A DNA stretch of 64,000 nucleotides from Azoarcus sp. TTM-91 (lineage in GTDB: Bacteria; Pseudomonadota; Gammaproteobacteria; Burkholderiales; Rhodocyclaceae), in the NCBI RefSeq assembly GCF_012911025.1, contig NZ_WUEI01000003.1, positions 1 through 64,000 of the forward strand, written 5' to 3'. The notes beneath the pieces were generated by a model. It was given only the letters and a program-made list of their open reading frames with translations, ran no database searches and was not told the origin of the DNA. The position numbers and the translations under genes are program-made. Each line of letters opens with the position of its first letter. Positions within the stretch are counted from its first letter, which is position 1. This document shows positions 32,628 through 42,629 of this stretch, piece by piece.

Positions 32628-32988
32628 CGAACTTCCAGCGGCTTTGCCGCCCATCCCTGCAAAGCGTTATTTCACGATAGGTGAGGTGAGTGAGCTATGT
32701 GGCGTCAAGCCGCATGTCCTGAGGTATTGGGAGCAGGAGTTCACGCAGCTGAAGCCGGTAAAGCGGCGTGGCAATCGGCGTTATTACCAGCATCATGAAG
32801 TGTTGCTGGTGCGTCGGATCCGTCAGTTGCTTTACGAGGAAGGTTTCACCATTTCTGGTGCCCGCAACCGGTTGGGGGAAACTGCCATCCGGGAACAGGA
32901 AGATGCGAGCGAAGTCGAGCACTATCGAGCGCTGGTACTAGAGGTGCGAGGTGAGATGCAGGCCTTGCTCGCGGAACTGAGAAGTTGA
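32608..32988 (+). CDS. MerR-family transcriptional regulator
   Basis: 126-residue protein with an N-terminal MerR winged helix-turn-helix ([25 protein letters not shown], about 20-44, then the wing [20 protein letters not shown]). A short C-terminal helix for dimerisation follows, with no evident metal-binding cysteines or ligand domain. A MerR-like gene directly after ihfA is common in proteobacteria, but its targets are unknown. It overlaps ihfA by 20 nt; the alternative start at a downstream codon is not supported by conservation. Confidence 0.88.
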   Translation: MQAGSLDELPAALPPIPAKRYFTIGEVSELCGVKPHVLRYWEQEFTQLKPVKRRGNRRYYQHHEVLLVRRIRQLLYEEGFTISGARNRLGETAIREQEDASEVEHYRALVLEVRGEMQALLAELRS

Positions 32989-32996
32989 TTCTTCTG

Positions 32997-33025
32997 CTGG
33001 CAAAGTGTTCAAAAGTTGCTATAAT
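32997..33025 (+). promoter_or_regulatory. Promoter of tRNA-Pro
   Basis: CTGGCA (32997-33002), 17-nt spacer, perfect TATAAT (33020-33025), 12 nt before the tRNA. Confidence 0.75.
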
Positions 33026-33036
33026 GGCGGCTTGTG

Positions 33037-33114
<78 letters not shown>

Positions 33115-33126
33115 ATTGAACAAAAC

Positions 33127-33157
33127 AAAAACCGGCCCTAGGCCGGTTTTTGTTTTT
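33127..33157 (+). terminator. Intrinsic terminator after tRNA-Pro
   Basis: 11-bp stem (33127-33137 with 33141-33151), loop CTA, GC-rich core ACCGGCC/GGCCGGT, A-rich on the left and T-rich on the right. Confidence 0.92.
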
Positions 33158-33252
33158 CTGCCGCGGCAGTTCGATTTCTGTCGCTATGCTAAGATTTCAG
33201 CCCTCTTGGCCGTGGTGGTTCGTCTTGCTGCGGCGCTCCGTTCGGATTCCAA

Positions 33253-33993
33253 ATGCGTATTCTGGTTAGTAACGACGACGGCTATTTCGCCCCTGGTATC
33301 GCGGCGCTCGCCGAGGCGCTTGCTACCGTCGGTGAGGTAACGGTGGTTGCTCCGGAGCGGGATCGCAGCGGCGCCAGCAATTCCCTCACCTTGGACCGAC
33401 CGCTGTCTCTGCGCAAGGCGGCGAACGGTTTTCACTTTGTGAATGGCACTCCCACCGACTGCGTCCATCTGGCTGTGACGGGGATGCTGGATTATCTGCC
33501 TGATATGGTGGTCTCGGGCGTGAACCATGGGGCCAACATGGGCGATGACACGATTTACTCCGGCACGGTTGCGGCTGCGACTGAGGGGTTCCTGCTTGGC
33601 GTGCCGTCCATTGCCGTCTCCCTTGTCAGCAAGGCTGCGACGGATTTTTCTGCTGCGGCGCAAGTGGCGAAAGAGTTGGCGGAACGCTTCCTGCGCTCGC
33701 CGTTCCGGCGACCTGTTCTGCTTAACGTCAATGTCCCGGACGTTCCTTATATGCAATTGCGCGGGATGAGGGTGACGCGTCTTGGCAAGCGCCACAAGGC
33801 TGAGCCCGTGATCAAGAGCCTTACCCCGCGCAATGAAACCGTCTATTGGGTCGGCGCTGCGGGTGGTGCGGCGGATGCGGGGGAAGGCACGGACTTCAAC
33901 GCGGTTGCCAATGGCTATGTATCGGTTACGCCCCTGCAGATCGACCTGACGCATACAGGTCTCATCGAGCCGGTAGCGGAATGGTTGGCTTGA
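33253..33993 (+). CDS. surE: 5'/3'-nucleotidase SurE
   Basis: 246-residue divalent-metal nucleotidase and survival protein. Metal-site residues are seen in [14 protein letters not shown] (Asp8, Asp9) and [22 protein letters not shown]. It heads surE-pcm-nlpD-rpoS, the classic stationary-phase cluster. A -10-like TAAGAT lies at 33190-33195. Confidence 0.97.
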   Translation: MRILVSNDDGYFAPGIAALAEALATVGEVTVVAPERDRSGASNSLTLDRPLSLRKAANGFHFVNGTPTDCVHLAVTGMLDYLPDMVVSGVNHGANMGDDTIYSGTVAAATEGFLLGVPSIAVSLVSKAATDFSAAAQVAKELAERFLRSPFRRPVLLNVNVPDVPYMQLRGMRVTRLGKRHKAEPVIKSLTPRNETVYWVGAAGGAADAGEGTDFNAVANGYVSVTPLQIDLTHTGLIEPVAEWLA

Positions 33994-34646
33994 CGAGCAT
34001 GCGCAGGACGGACAGCACTCAGGCCGCCCGGGCACGGGCGAGAATGGTTGAGCGACTGAGGGTGCAAGGGATTCGGGATGAGCGCGTGCTGGCTGCCATG
34101 CAGAGCATTCCGCGGCATCTCTTCGTGGAGGAAGGGCTAGCCTACAGCGCGTACGATGACACCGCTCTGCCTATCGGCTTTCAGCAGACGATTTCCCAGC
34201 CCTATGTCGTTGCCAGGATGATAGAAACACTCCGAACAGGCAGAGAACTGGGCCGTACGCTGGAGATCGGGGCGGGATGTGGTTATCAGGCGGCGGTTTT
34301 GTCCATGCTGGCTTCGGATGTCTATACCGTCGAACGGATCCGGCCACTTTTGGATAGGGCAAGGGAGAACCTTAGGCCGCTACGCTTGCCCAATGTGCGT
34401 CTGAAATGCGCAGATGGTGCGCTTGGTCTCGCCGAAGCCGCGCCCTTCGATACGATCATCGTGGCTGCGGCTGCGCTTGGGGTTCCTCAGGCCTTGAAGG
34501 ATCAGCTGGCACCGGGAGGGCGCCTGATGATACCGGTCGGGGGGAACGATCAACGCTTGTTGCTCATTGAGCGGCAAGGTCAAGTCTTCAGGGAAAGCTG
34601 GTGCGAACCTGTGCGTTTCGTACCGCTCCTGTCTGGTACGGAATGA
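33981..34646 (+). CDS. pcm: Protein-L-isoaspartate O-methyltransferase
   Basis: SAM-dependent repair enzyme that methylates isoaspartyl residues in aged proteins; about 221 residues. Motifs: [20 protein letters not shown], the family signature [15 protein letters not shown] motif [16 protein letters not shown], and the post-motif GGRLMIPVG. The start is either ATG 33981 (overlapping surE by 13 nt) or ATG 33999; both have weak ribosome-binding sites. Its stop overlaps nlpD by 4 nt. Confidence 0.95.
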   Translation: MVGLTSMRRTDSTQAARARARMVERLRVQGIRDERVLAAMQSIPRHLFVEEGLAYSAYDDTALPIGFQQTISQPYVVARMIETLRTGRELGRTLEIGAGCGYQAAVLSMLASDVYTVERIRPLLDRARENLRPLRLPNVRLKCADGALGLAEAAPFDTIIVAAAALGVPQALKDQLAPGGRLMIPVGGNDQRLLLIERQGQVFRESWCEPVRFVPLLSGTE

Positions 34647-35554
34647 ACGACTCAGTGCTGAAATACAAGAAAATTTCCCTTGCCGGGCTGGTGCTCGTGC
34701 TTGGTGTGCTCTCCGGATGTGCTTCGCGGGTATCTGCGCCGATTCGCGATGGAAACGGGGTGTCGCCTCCGCCGGCGGCTACCCAGGTGGAACGGCAAGG
34801 CATTCATGTGGTGAAGCAGGGAGAAACGCTGCTGGGGATTTCCCGTCAGTACGGGCAGAGCGTTCGTGATCTCGTTGCCTGGAACAACCTGGCCAATCCT
34901 AACCAGATCCACGTAGGGCAGGAGTTGCGTGTCTCGCCTTCGGTGGAACCCTCTGGCGGCGCGGTTGCGACCGCGATCCCGGTGTCTCCCGAGCCCGTGA
35001 TCGTCAGTCCGGTCACGTCGTCAAGCGGGGAGACGGGTGGGGCGGCGATCAAGCAGGCGCCCCTTGGCGGCAAACAGCCCTATTCCGATGAGGCATGGAA
35101 CAGGACCCAGCCCAAGCCGGCAGCGCCGGTCGAGGGACCCTCCATGCCTGCGCAGCCCACGGCCGATGGCAGCAAGGACATCGCGGGCGATGGAGACTGG
35201 CTGTGGCCGGCCAAGGGCAAGGTTCTGGCGGGCTTCAGCGAGGCGACGAACAAGGGGTTAGACATTGCCGGCAATCCGGGGGATCCGGTGATTGCTTCCG
35301 GCGCTGGCAAGGTTGTGTACTCCGGCAGTGGCTTGCGTGGCTATGGAAAACTAGTCATCATCAAACACGACGCGAACTACCTCACGGCATACGCCCACAA
35401 CCAGCAACTGCTGGTGAAGGAAGGGGATTCCGTCACCAAGGGACAGAAGATCGCTGAACTGGGCAGTACCGATACAGACCGACCCAAGCTTCACTTCGAA
35501 ATCCGTAAGCAGGGCCGGCCAGTCGATCCGATGAAGTATCTGCCCCCCCGCTGA
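34643..35554 (+). CDS. nlpD: NlpD-type murein hydrolase activator lipoprotein
   Basis: 303-residue outer-membrane lipoprotein with lipobox LSGC (Cys26) and a LysM peptidoglycan-binding domain (about 52-97, [19 protein letters not shown]). A Pro/Ala linker leads to a C-terminal LytM/M23 domain. The LytM metal ligands are degenerate: NKGLDI lacks the usual His, and PKLHFEI lacks the first His of HLH. That fits NlpD/EnvC proteins that activate amidases rather than cut murein themselves. ATG 34643 overlaps pcm (ATGA). In other species the main rpoS promoter lies inside nlpD. Confidence 0.94.
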   Translation: MNDSVLKYKKISLAGLVLVLGVLSGCASRVSAPIRDGNGVSPPPAATQVERQGIHVVKQGETLLGISRQYGQSVRDLVAWNNLANPNQIHVGQELRVSPSVEPSGGAVATAIPVSPEPVIVSPVTSSSGETGGAAIKQAPLGGKQPYSDEAWNRTQPKPAAPVEGPSMPAQPTADGSKDIAGDGDWLWPAKGKVLAGFSEATNKGLDIAGNPGDPVIASGAGKVVYSGSGLRGYGKLVIIKHDANYLTAYAHNQQLLVKEGDSVTKGQKIAELGSTDTDRPKLHFEIRKQGRPVDPMKYLPPR

Positions 35555-35567
35555 CGAGAGGAGGCCT

Positions 35568-36503
35568 ATGGAAGAGCCGGTTAGCCCTGACGATCTCGAC
35601 AGTCATGAACCGGACCTTCCGCTGGAGGTGGAGGTCTTCGCCGAACAGCAGGCCCAGGTTGTCGAGAACGACTTCCTTAGTGATGTCACCCAGATCTATC
35701 TGAACGAGATCGGCGCCAATCCCTTGCTGTCGGCCGAGGAGGAAGCGGCCCTGGCGAGAAGGGTCAGGGCAGGCGACTTCGATGCCCGCCAGACGATGAT
35801 AGAGCGCAACCTGCGCCTCGTCGTAAATATCGCCAAGCATTACCTCAATCGCGGAATTCCACTGCTAGATCTCGTCGAAGAGGGAAATCTCGGCTTGATG
35901 CATGCGCTGGAGAAATTCGATCCTGAGCGCGGCTTCCGTTTCTCCACCTACGCGACATGGTGGATCAGGCAGAACATCGAGCGGGCGATCATGAACCAGT
36001 CCCGTACCATCCGGCTGCCGGTTCATGTGGTGAAGGAACTGAATCAGGTTCTCAGGGCGCAGCGCAATCTCGAAGCGAGTTCCAATGGTGAATGCAGCCT
36101 GGAGGAGATCGCCAGCAGGCTAGAAAAACCGATAGAGGATGTTCGCGCCATTCTGGCCTTGAGCGAACACACCGCATCGCTGGATGCGCCACTGGATATC
36201 GACCCCAGTCTGTCGATCGGCGAGTCCTTGGCCGACGACAGGGCTGAAACCCCGGAAACACAGATCCACACGGCCGAGATCGAGGGCTTGATTCACGCGT
36301 GGATCGACATGCTCAACGATAAGCAACGACTGGTCATTCGCCACCGGTACGGTATCGACGAATGCGAGTTGATGACGCTGGAGGAGTTGGCTGCAAGGCT
36401 GGAGCTGACGCGGGAGCGGGTGCGCCAGATCCAGCTGGAGGCGCTTGGGCAATTGCGGCGCATCCTGAAGCGGCGGGGAATCTCCAAGGACGTTCTGCTG
36501 TAG
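35568..36503 (+). CDS. rpoS: RNA polymerase sigma factor RpoS
   Basis: Stationary-phase and general stress sigma factor of 311 residues. Region 1.2 is [21 protein letters not shown]. Region 2 includes the highly conserved [16 protein letters not shown] and [17 protein letters not shown]. Regions 3 and 4 end with [22 protein letters not shown] very strong Shine-Dalgarno (GAGAGGAGG) precedes ATG. The gene converges on mltB, with only 9 nt between the stops and no terminator seen. Confidence 0.97.
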   Translation: MEEPVSPDDLDSHEPDLPLEVEVFAEQQAQVVENDFLSDVTQIYLNEIGANPLLSAEEEAALARRVRAGDFDARQTMIERNLRLVVNIAKHYLNRGIPLLDLVEEGNLGLMHALEKFDPERGFRFSTYATWWIRQNIERAIMNQSRTIRLPVHVVKELNQVLRAQRNLEASSNGECSLEEIASRLEKPIEDVRAILALSEHTASLDAPLDIDPSLSIGESLADDRAETPETQIHTAEIEGLIHAWIDMLNDKQRLVIRHRYGIDECELMTLEELAARLELTRERVRQIQLEALGQLRRILKRRGISKDVLL

Positions 36504-36512
36504 CAGAGCGGT

Positions 36513-37529
36513 TCAGTCCGTCCGTACTGAGCTCAGCGTGGTCGTGCTTCTGCGGTTGCGCAAGGCTTCCGCAAGTTGGAAGACCGACATCGCATAAAAG
36601 CTGCTCTTGTTGTAGCGGGTGATTACATAGAAGTTGCGGTAGCCCAGCCAGTATTCGGTGGCCGCGCCGGGTGTTTCCAGGTCTACCAAAGTTGCCGGCG
36701 CGGGTATCGGTCGATTGCCGGCGGCGCTTACGCCCGCTTGTACCAATGCTTCGGGTGTCAAACTTGGCTCTATGCCGGCCGCCACCAGGGAGGCGGCGTC
36801 CGTCTGAGCCGAAAGCTTGGCGCGGCTGGCGATTTCCGCACCGGGTTCCCAGCCATGGACCTGCAGGTAGTGCGCCACGCTGCCGATGGCGTCCGCTGGA
36901 GCGCTGTCGAAGTCGATGTGGCCGTCGCCGTCGAAATCCACCGCGTAATTCCGGATGCTGCTCGGCAGAAACTGCGGGTAGCCTAGCGCACCCGCATAGG
37001 AGCCGTAGTAGCTGTCGGCGCTGCGACCTTGTTCCCGGGCCAGCAGGAAGAGTTGCTCTAACTCCCGCCTGAAGAGTTGCGCGCGTGGGGGATAGCCGAA
37101 TGCCAGGGTGGCGAGAGCGGAGACCGCTTCGAAATTTCCTGTATGGCGGCCGTAGACGGTTTCGACCCCGATGATTGCGACGATCACTTCGGCCGGCACT
37201 CCGTAGCGCATGGAGGCCTGTTCCAGTGCTTGCTCGTTGTCTCGCCAGAAGGCCAGCCCCCCCTCGATGCGAACCGGCTCGATGAAGCGGCTGCGATAGC
37301 GCTGCCAGGATCGTACCCCCGGTTTGCTCGGTGGCAGGATGAGTTTGATTACCTGGGGATCCATGACGGCGCGCCCCAGGACGGTTTCGAGCTCGCTGCG
37401 CTCGAAAGCGTGCTTCTCAACCATTTCGACGATGAAACGTCGGGCGTCCTCGTTATCCGAGAAATCGGCGTGTGCGACCAAGGGTGAAAGGGTGAGCAGA
37501 CTGGCGGCGAGGAGTCGGTGCAAAGTCAT
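36513..37529 (-). CDS. mltB: Lytic murein transglycosylase B
   Basis: 338-residue periplasmic GH103-type enzyme cutting the MurNAc-GlcNAc bond of peptidoglycan. The signal peptide MTLHRLLAASLLTLSPLVAHA has no lipobox, unlike E. coli MltB, so a soluble form is expected. The catalytic Glu123 lies in IIGVETVYGRHTG, and YAGALGYPQFLPSSI and VDFDGDGHIDF are typical. Its start overlaps tgpA by 4 nt. It is the last gene of a moxR-DUF58-tgpA-mltB series. Confidence 0.95.
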   Translation of the reverse strand: MTLHRLLAASLLTLSPLVAHADFSDNEDARRFIVEMVEKHAFERSELETVLGRAVMDPQVIKLILPPSKPGVRSWQRYRSRFIEPVRIEGGLAFWRDNEQALEQASMRYGVPAEVIVAIIGVETVYGRHTGNFEAVSALATLAFGYPPRAQLFRRELEQLFLLAREQGRSADSYYGSYAGALGYPQFLPSSIRNYAVDFDGDGHIDFDSAPADAIGSVAHYLQVHGWEPGAEIASRAKLSAQTDAASLVAAGIEPSLTPEALVQAGVSAAGNRPIPAPATLVDLETPGAATEYWLGYRNFYVITRYNKSSFYAMSVFQLAEALRNRRSTTTLSSVRTD

Positions 37530-39499
37530 TTGAGCTTCAGTTTGGTGATGCGTTGTTGCAGGTCCCGGATTTTCTCAGCGGAGGCTCCGGAGCCGTAGCG
37601 GAGACGGGCATACTCGGCGCAGATGCCGCGTAGTTCCTCTGCTTCGGCGGGACGGGCAAGAGCGAGCCGTCTTCCGTAATCGGCAGGCCCTTCCCACCGG
37701 TGGCGCGCCAAGCCACGGCGCGCGAGTTTGTGACAGAAGGAGGCCCAGCCTTTCTGCAAGGGACCGTGCGCCTGGTGTTGCCGCTGCGCCCACAGGAGCA
37801 GCAAGCCCATCAAGACCCCTGCGGCGATGCCCATGGCGGTAGCCAGTGTTCCCCAGTCCGGCTTCTGCAGACCGAGGCGTGCAAGTAGATCCCTCTGCCG
37901 CTCCGGATTGTAGCCAAGAATCCACTGGTTCCAGGCGTTGTTCGCTGCTTCCCAGCGGTGGCGCAGGCTGCGCAGCCAGTCCGGCATGGCGAGGGCGCGG
38001 GCTTCGGTGGCGGGCAAACCGGCGCTCAGGCCGCTGTCGAGACGGCCGGGGGCCGCGAGTGCGGTCGGATCGACCCGTTCCCAACCCCGCCCGTCGAACC
38101 ACACCTCAGCCCAAGCGTGCGCGTCGGACTGACGGACCACCAGGCTGCCGTCGATGGGGTTGATCTCTCCGCCCTGGTAGCCGGTAACCACCCGGGCAGG
38201 TATGCCTGCGGCGCGCATCAGGAAAACGAATGCGGAGGAGAAGTGCTCGCAGAAGCCACGCCGGCTGTCGAAGAGGAACTCATCTATTGCTTGCTGGCCG
38301 AGTAGCGGAGGCTCCAGGGTATAGGTGAGTCCGGCTTCTCGGAGGTGATTCTGGACGCGCTCCAGGACGGCGCGCGGGTCATTTCCTGCTGCCGCCGCCA
38401 GCCGTTGGGCGAGGTCGTAAGTGCGCGGGTTGGAGCCCTTGGGGAGCTGTCTGGCCGCGGAGAGGACTCCCGGAGCTTCCACCACTCCCACCCAGGTCTC
38501 GGGGTAGGCGGCGAGATCGAAGCGGGTCCGCTGACGGACGGGGGCGATCGTGAGGGCAAGGAAATCGGTGCTGTACCGGATGCCCTGCAGACCGGCTGCA
38601 GGGAAGTCCAGCGCCAGCAGCCAAGTGCGATTATGGGGCTCCAGCGTGAGGCGATAGTCTATTCTCCGGCCGCTGGGCCGGTAGGAAGGCTCTGTAGTGG
38701 TAACGGCACTGGCCGGACGCCAGGTCGTGCCATCGAACTCGCTCAGCACGGGGCCGCGCCAGTAGCGTTGGTGAGGTTGCGGCGGCGGGCCGTCGAAGTC
38801 GGCCCGGAAGGCGATTTCCTCCGACAGGCCCAGCCGGCTGATCGAGCCGGGTTGCATGCTGTCGGTGAGGCCGCTGCGGGCGCTGAATGCGTCCGCTGGC
38901 AGTCCCCACAGGGGGCCTTGCACCCGGGGAAAGAGCACGAAGAGGGCGAGCATGAAAGGCATGCCCTGCGCCGCCAGCAGGGCTGATGTGCGGAGCCTGG
39001 CCTTGGTGCTCGCATCCGTATCGACGAGGGCCAGCAGAGAGGCTAGCGCCAGCAGGGTGGCGCAGAGCGCGAGCGCCGCGACCGGTAGGCTCTGGTCTTC
39101 GAAGAAGATGCTCAACTGCAGGAAGAAGGCGAGGAGCACGGCGACGCGTATGTCGCGGGCGGCCTTTGTTTCCAGCAGCTTTAGGCAAAGCAGGATAGCG
39201 AGCAGCGATACCCCGGGATCCTTGCCGAAGAATTGGCCGAAGCCGATGCGGATGCCAGCGCAGGCGCTAATGGCGATCAGCATGACCAGCAGGCGGTGCG
39301 GCGGCAATTGGCCGCGCCACAGGCGCAAGGCTCGCCAGCCCAGCAGCGCCAGGCATAGCGCCGTTACCCAGGCGGGCAGATACGGCGTGTGGGGGCCGAG
39401 GGTGAAGATGGCCGTTGCCAGCAGCCAGCAGGCTTGGTTCCGGTTCAGAGAGGCCGCGGGCTGTGCGCTTGCGGACGGTCGGGGAGCGGCCTTAGCCAT
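37526..39499 (-). CDS. tgpA: TgpA-type membrane-bound transglutaminase-like protein (DUF3488 plus transglutaminase)
   Basis: About 657 residues. The N-terminal part has roughly six membrane helices (DUF3488). A large periplasmic transglutaminase-like domain follows, with the Cys-His-Asp-type segments RRGFCEHFSSAFVFLMRAAG, SDAHAWAEVWF and WERVDPTALA. A late membrane helix (LATAMGIAAGVLMGLLLLW) and a cytoplasmic tail complete it. In Pseudomonas, TgpA-type genes sit with moxR and DUF58 genes as here. ATG 39499 is preferred (overlap of 8 nt with the DUF58 gene, GAGG upstream); ATG 39520 is possible. Confidence 0.92.
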   Translation of the reverse strand: MAKAAPRPSASAQPAASLNRNQACWLLATAIFTLGPHTPYLPAWVTALCLALLGWRALRLWRGQLPPHRLLVMLIAISACAGIRIGFGQFFGKDPGVSLLAILLCLKLLETKAARDIRVAVLLAFFLQLSIFFEDQSLPVAALALCATLLALASLLALVDTDASTKARLRTSALLAAQGMPFMLALFVLFPRVQGPLWGLPADAFSARSGLTDSMQPGSISRLGLSEEIAFRADFDGPPPQPHQRYWRGPVLSEFDGTTWRPASAVTTTEPSYRPSGRRIDYRLTLEPHNRTWLLALDFPAAGLQGIRYSTDFLALTIAPVRQRTRFDLAAYPETWVGVVEAPGVLSAARQLPKGSNPRTYDLAQRLAAAAGNDPRAVLERVQNHLREAGLTYTLEPPLLGQQAIDEFLFDSRRGFCEHFSSAFVFLMRAAGIPARVVTGYQGGEINPIDGSLVVRQSDAHAWAEVWFDGRGWERVDPTALAAPGRLDSGLSAGLPATEARALAMPDWLRSLRHRWEAANNAWNQWILGYNPERQRDLLARLGLQKPDWGTLATAMGIAAGVLMGLLLLWAQRQHQAHGPLQKGWASFCHKLARRGLARHRWEGPADYGRRLALARPAEAEELRGICAEYARLRYGSGASAEKIRDLQQRITKLKLK

Positions 39500-40466
39500 G
39501 GAGAGCGCCTCGATTGCCATGAAGGGCGAGGGCTCGCAGGCAGGCGTGCCTGTGCGCGGCGCCTCTCCCTGCCGGCAAGGCGGTTCCCGGAAGCGTGAGC
39601 GCGAAGGCCACGCCGGCGCGTTCGGCGGCGATCACCCAGGCTGTCAGGCGGGAGATCCGGGCCTCTTCGTCCAGATGCAAGGGAAGATCGCGCCAATTGA
39701 GCAGCACATCCCCGCCCTGCAGGCCGGTGAATTCCTTGGTGAGCAGCGGCCCTCCGCGGGCCAGCACCTTCCAGGCGACGTGCCGGGGGGAGTCGGACTC
39801 GCGGTATTGCCGCAGCCCGGCAAAATCATCATCGCCGCTGCCGCCTGAGCGCAGGCCTTGACGCTGGCCGGCGGCCGCGCCAGGCAGCGCTGGCGGGAAG
39901 GCCTCCGGGGTGGGGAATACCAGGCATTCCAGGTCTGGCACGAACACGCTCCACGCCCGTATCAGGCCGAGGGGCCAATGGGTCTCGAGTACGGTGCGGC
40001 CTATTGGCAGCACGCCGCGCTGCTCGGTTGAGCACGGGATGGAGATCACGATGGTGTCTTCAGCCGGGATCTCGAAACAGGTCGCGCCGTCCTGGGCGCG
40101 CAGCAGCAGGGCAGGGCGTCGTTCGCTGCGTGTGTTCTGCAGAGCCAGCCGGAAGACTGCGCTCTCGCCGCAGAATACCGGCTCGCTGCGGCCAGGCACG
40201 ATGCTGAGTCCCAGCAGGTTGCGGAATGCGTGAACCATGCTGGCGATACCGGCGCCGCCAAGCAGGAAGGTGAGAGCGTAGCCCAGGCTGAGGTTGTAGT
40301 TGATCGAGGCCAGCAACATGACCAGCAATGCGAGGGCAAATGCGATGCCACTACCGGTCGGGAGCACGAAAATCCGTCGTTGCTTGAGGCGTATGGGTGC
40401 GACCTCGACAGGGCCGACGCGAAACAGCCAGCGATCCAGGCGCCGCCGCAGTGCGGAGGCGCTCAT
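39492..40466 (-). CDS. DUF58 domain-containing membrane protein
   Basis: 324 residues. Two membrane helices near the N-terminus (about 35-75, ending in YALTFLLGGAGIASMVHAF) precede the DUF58 region. The hallmark segment is FAGLRQYRESDSPRHVAWKVLARGGPLLTKEF. DUF58 proteins are regularly encoded between moxR ATPases and transglutaminase-like genes; the complex is thought to act on the cell envelope, but the activity is unknown. It overlaps moxR by 4 nt and tgpA by 8 nt. Confidence 0.9.
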   Translation of the reverse strand: MSASALRRRLDRWLFRVGPVEVAPIRLKQRRIFVLPTGSGIAFALALLVMLLASINYNLSLGYALTFLLGGAGIASMVHAFRNLLGLSIVPGRSEPVFCGESAVFRLALQNTRSERRPALLLRAQDGATCFEIPAEDTIVISIPCSTEQRGVLPIGRTVLETHWPLGLIRAWSVFVPDLECLVFPTPEAFPPALPGAAAGQRQGLRSGGSGDDDFAGLRQYRESDSPRHVAWKVLARGGPLLTKEFTGLQGGDVLLNWRDLPLHLDEEARISRLTAWVIAAERAGVAFALTLPGTALPAGRGAAHRHACLRALALHGNRGALHG

Positions 40467-41383
40467 GCGCCCAGCGCGACGGACTGCAGCACCCGGACCA
40501 GGGCCGCAGGCGGCGCAGGCCTGTCGTCGCCGGCAAGGTGGAGCCTGTGACCGGCCACGTGGGGAAAGAGGGCCTGCACGTCTTCGGGCAGGACATGGTC
40601 GCGGCCGTCCAGCAGGGCCCAGGCGCGGGCCGCGGAGAGCAGGCCGAGCCCCGCGCGCGGGCTCAATCCGGTGGCGAATTCGGTGCTCAAGCGGGTGGCG
40701 TTGAGCAGGGCCTGTACATAGTCGATCAAAGGCTCCGCCACGGTCAGCTGGCGGGCGACCGCCTGCACGGCGAGGAGCTCGGCGGGAGAGATGACCGGTT
40801 GCTGACGCTCCAGAAGGCTGCGGCGGTCTTCCCCGCGCAGCAAGGCGCGCTCGGCGTTGCGTGCCGGGTAGCCGAGTTGGATGCGCAGCAGAAAGCGGTC
40901 CAGCTGGCTCTCAGGCAAGGGGAAAGTCCCGATCTGGTTCGCCGGATTCTGGGTGGCGATGACGAAGAAGGGATCGGGCAGCGGCAGGGTGTTGCCTTCC
41001 GTGGTGACCTGTCGTTCCTCCATGGCCTCCAGGAGTGCGCTCTGCGTTTTGGGCGTTGCGCGGTTGATTTCGTCAGCCAGGATCAGTTGCGAGAATACCG
41101 GACCGGGCTTGAAGCGGAAGGCCGCATTTTCGCGGTCGAAGATGGCGACGCCCAGGATGTCTGCCGGCAGCAAGTCGCTGGTGAACTGGATGCGCTGGAA
41201 TTGCAGCCCGATGAGGCGGGCGAATAGGTGGGCGAGGGTGGTCTTGCCGACCCCGGGCACGTCCTCGATCAGCAGATGGCCACGCGCGATCAGGCAGGCG
41301 AGGGCGAGCCGCAACTCCCTGTCTTTGCCGAGAATGATCTGGGAGGCGGCTTCCAGCAGCCGTTCGGCGTGGCGATGGGGCAT
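40463..41383 (-). CDS. moxR: MoxR-family AAA+ ATPase
   Basis: 306-residue chaperone-like ATPase. Walker A GVGKTT is at 44-49 in LIEDVPGVGKTTLAHLFARL, Walker B is LILADEINRATPKTQSALLEAMEE, and the sensor-type QNPANQIGTFPLPESQLDRF follows. MoxR proteins help mature partner complexes, and DUF58 and TgpA genes are the usual neighbours. ATG 41383 is chosen because MPHRHAERLLEAASQIILGK begins the conserved domain; 32 extra in-frame residues upstream look unconserved. No good Shine-Dalgarno. Confidence 0.93.
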   Translation of the reverse strand: MPHRHAERLLEAASQIILGKDRELRLALACLIARGHLLIEDVPGVGKTTLAHLFARLIGLQFQRIQFTSDLLPADILGVAIFDRENAAFRFKPGPVFSQLILADEINRATPKTQSALLEAMEERQVTTEGNTLPLPDPFFVIATQNPANQIGTFPLPESQLDRFLLRIQLGYPARNAERALLRGEDRRSLLERQQPVISPAELLAVQAVARQLTVAEPLIDYVQALLNATRLSTEFATGLSPRAGLGLLSAARAWALLDGRDHVLPEDVQALFPHVAGHRLHLAGDDRPAPPAALVRVLQSVALGA

Positions 41384-41568
41384 GGGGTCGTACTGTGAAA
41401 TTGATAGGGAAGCGGGGATAATAGACGACAAACATCGCGAGTCCGCGCCCTGAAAGGTCAATGCATAGCGCTTTAGCATTAGCCAGACAGCAGGCGACGG
41501 ACCATACGGGCGCCCGGTTGGAATCGGGCACGGCGAATTAGTTCGCCGCCTTGGGGAAGAGGGGGGAT

Positions 41569-42492
41569 ATGACGACTGCGTTCATTACGCACCGCGACTG
41601 CTGGTTGCATGACATGGGGACTTTCCACCCGGAGTGTCCCGACCGGCTATCCGCGATCAACGATCGCCTGATCGCGGCTGGGTTGGATCTTTACCTTTCC
41701 TTCTACGACGCGCCCGAGGCGACTGCCGAGCAGGTTGCCCGCGCGCATGCGCCCGGCTACCTGGAAGAACTGCTCGCCAATGTGCCCGAGCACGGTATCC
41801 GCCATCTGGACCCGGATACCGCGATGAGCCCGGGCACCATGCGGGCGGCCCTGCGTTCGGCTGGTGCTGGCGTGCTCGCGACCGACCTGGTGATGAGCGG
41901 CGAGATCGAGAACGCCTTTTGCGCCGTCAGGCCGCCCGGCCACCATGCCGAGCGTGCGAAGGCGATGGGGTTCTGTTTCCTGAACAACATCGCTATCGCT
42001 GTCCGTCATGCGACGGAAGTGCATGGCTTGAAGCGGGTGGCCATCGTCGATTTCGATGTGCATCACGGCAACGGCACAGAGGATATCTTCCGCGAAGATC
42101 CGCGGGTAATGATGGCCAGCATCTTCCAGCACCCTTTCTATCCCTATAGCGGTGCCGACAATCCGCCTGCCCACATGTGCAACATCCCGGTACCGGCCGG
42201 CACGCGCGGCGAGGCTTTCCGCCAGATCGTCAGCGAAGTTTGGGTACCGGCCCTGCGCAACCATAACCCGCAGGCCATCTTCATTTCCGCGGGCTTCGAT
42301 GCGCACTATGAGGACGATATGGGCTCGCTCGGCCTGGTGGAGTCGGACTATGTATGGGCGACCGAACAGATCAAGGGCGTGGCTGAGGATTGCGGGCATA
42401 AGCGCATCATCTCCATCCTCGAAGGAGGCTATGCCTTGTCTTCCCTGGCGCGTTCGGTCGTCGCGCACATCAAGTCGCTCGCCGACCTCTGA
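41569..42492 (+). CDS. Histone deacetylase-superfamily protein
   Basis: 307-residue zinc-dependent amide hydrolase of the HDAC/AcuC/acetylpolyamine amidohydrolase superfamily. Catalytic His pair and metal ligands: RPPGHHAERAKAMGFCFLNN, VDFDVHHGNGTEDIF and SAGFDAHYEDDMG. The natural substrate (acetyl-lysine, acetylpolyamine or other) cannot be told. ATG 41569 has a GAGGGGGG purine run just before it. It stands alone between the divergent moxR series and dapA. Confidence 0.93.
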   Translation: MTTAFITHRDCWLHDMGTFHPECPDRLSAINDRLIAAGLDLYLSFYDAPEATAEQVARAHAPGYLEELLANVPEHGIRHLDPDTAMSPGTMRAALRSAGAGVLATDLVMSGEIENAFCAVRPPGHHAERAKAMGFCFLNNIAIAVRHATEVHGLKRVAIVDFDVHHGNGTEDIFREDPRVMMASIFQHPFYPYSGADNPPAHMCNIPVPAGTRGEAFRQIVSEVWVPALRNHNPQAIFISAGFDAHYEDDMGSLGLVESDYVWATEQIKGVAEDCGHKRIISILEGGYALSSLARSVVAHIKSLADL

Positions 42493-42629
42493 GTGGCAAG
42501 CCGTTGTTTTGAAAGCCCCGTGGCCTCAGGCCGCCATGTAAGGAAAAGACAACATTGCGGCAGCGTGCATGGCGCTGCCCGAGTTTCGGCGATCGGTTAG
42601 AATCAAGGTTTTATCGCTTTCATCCTCAC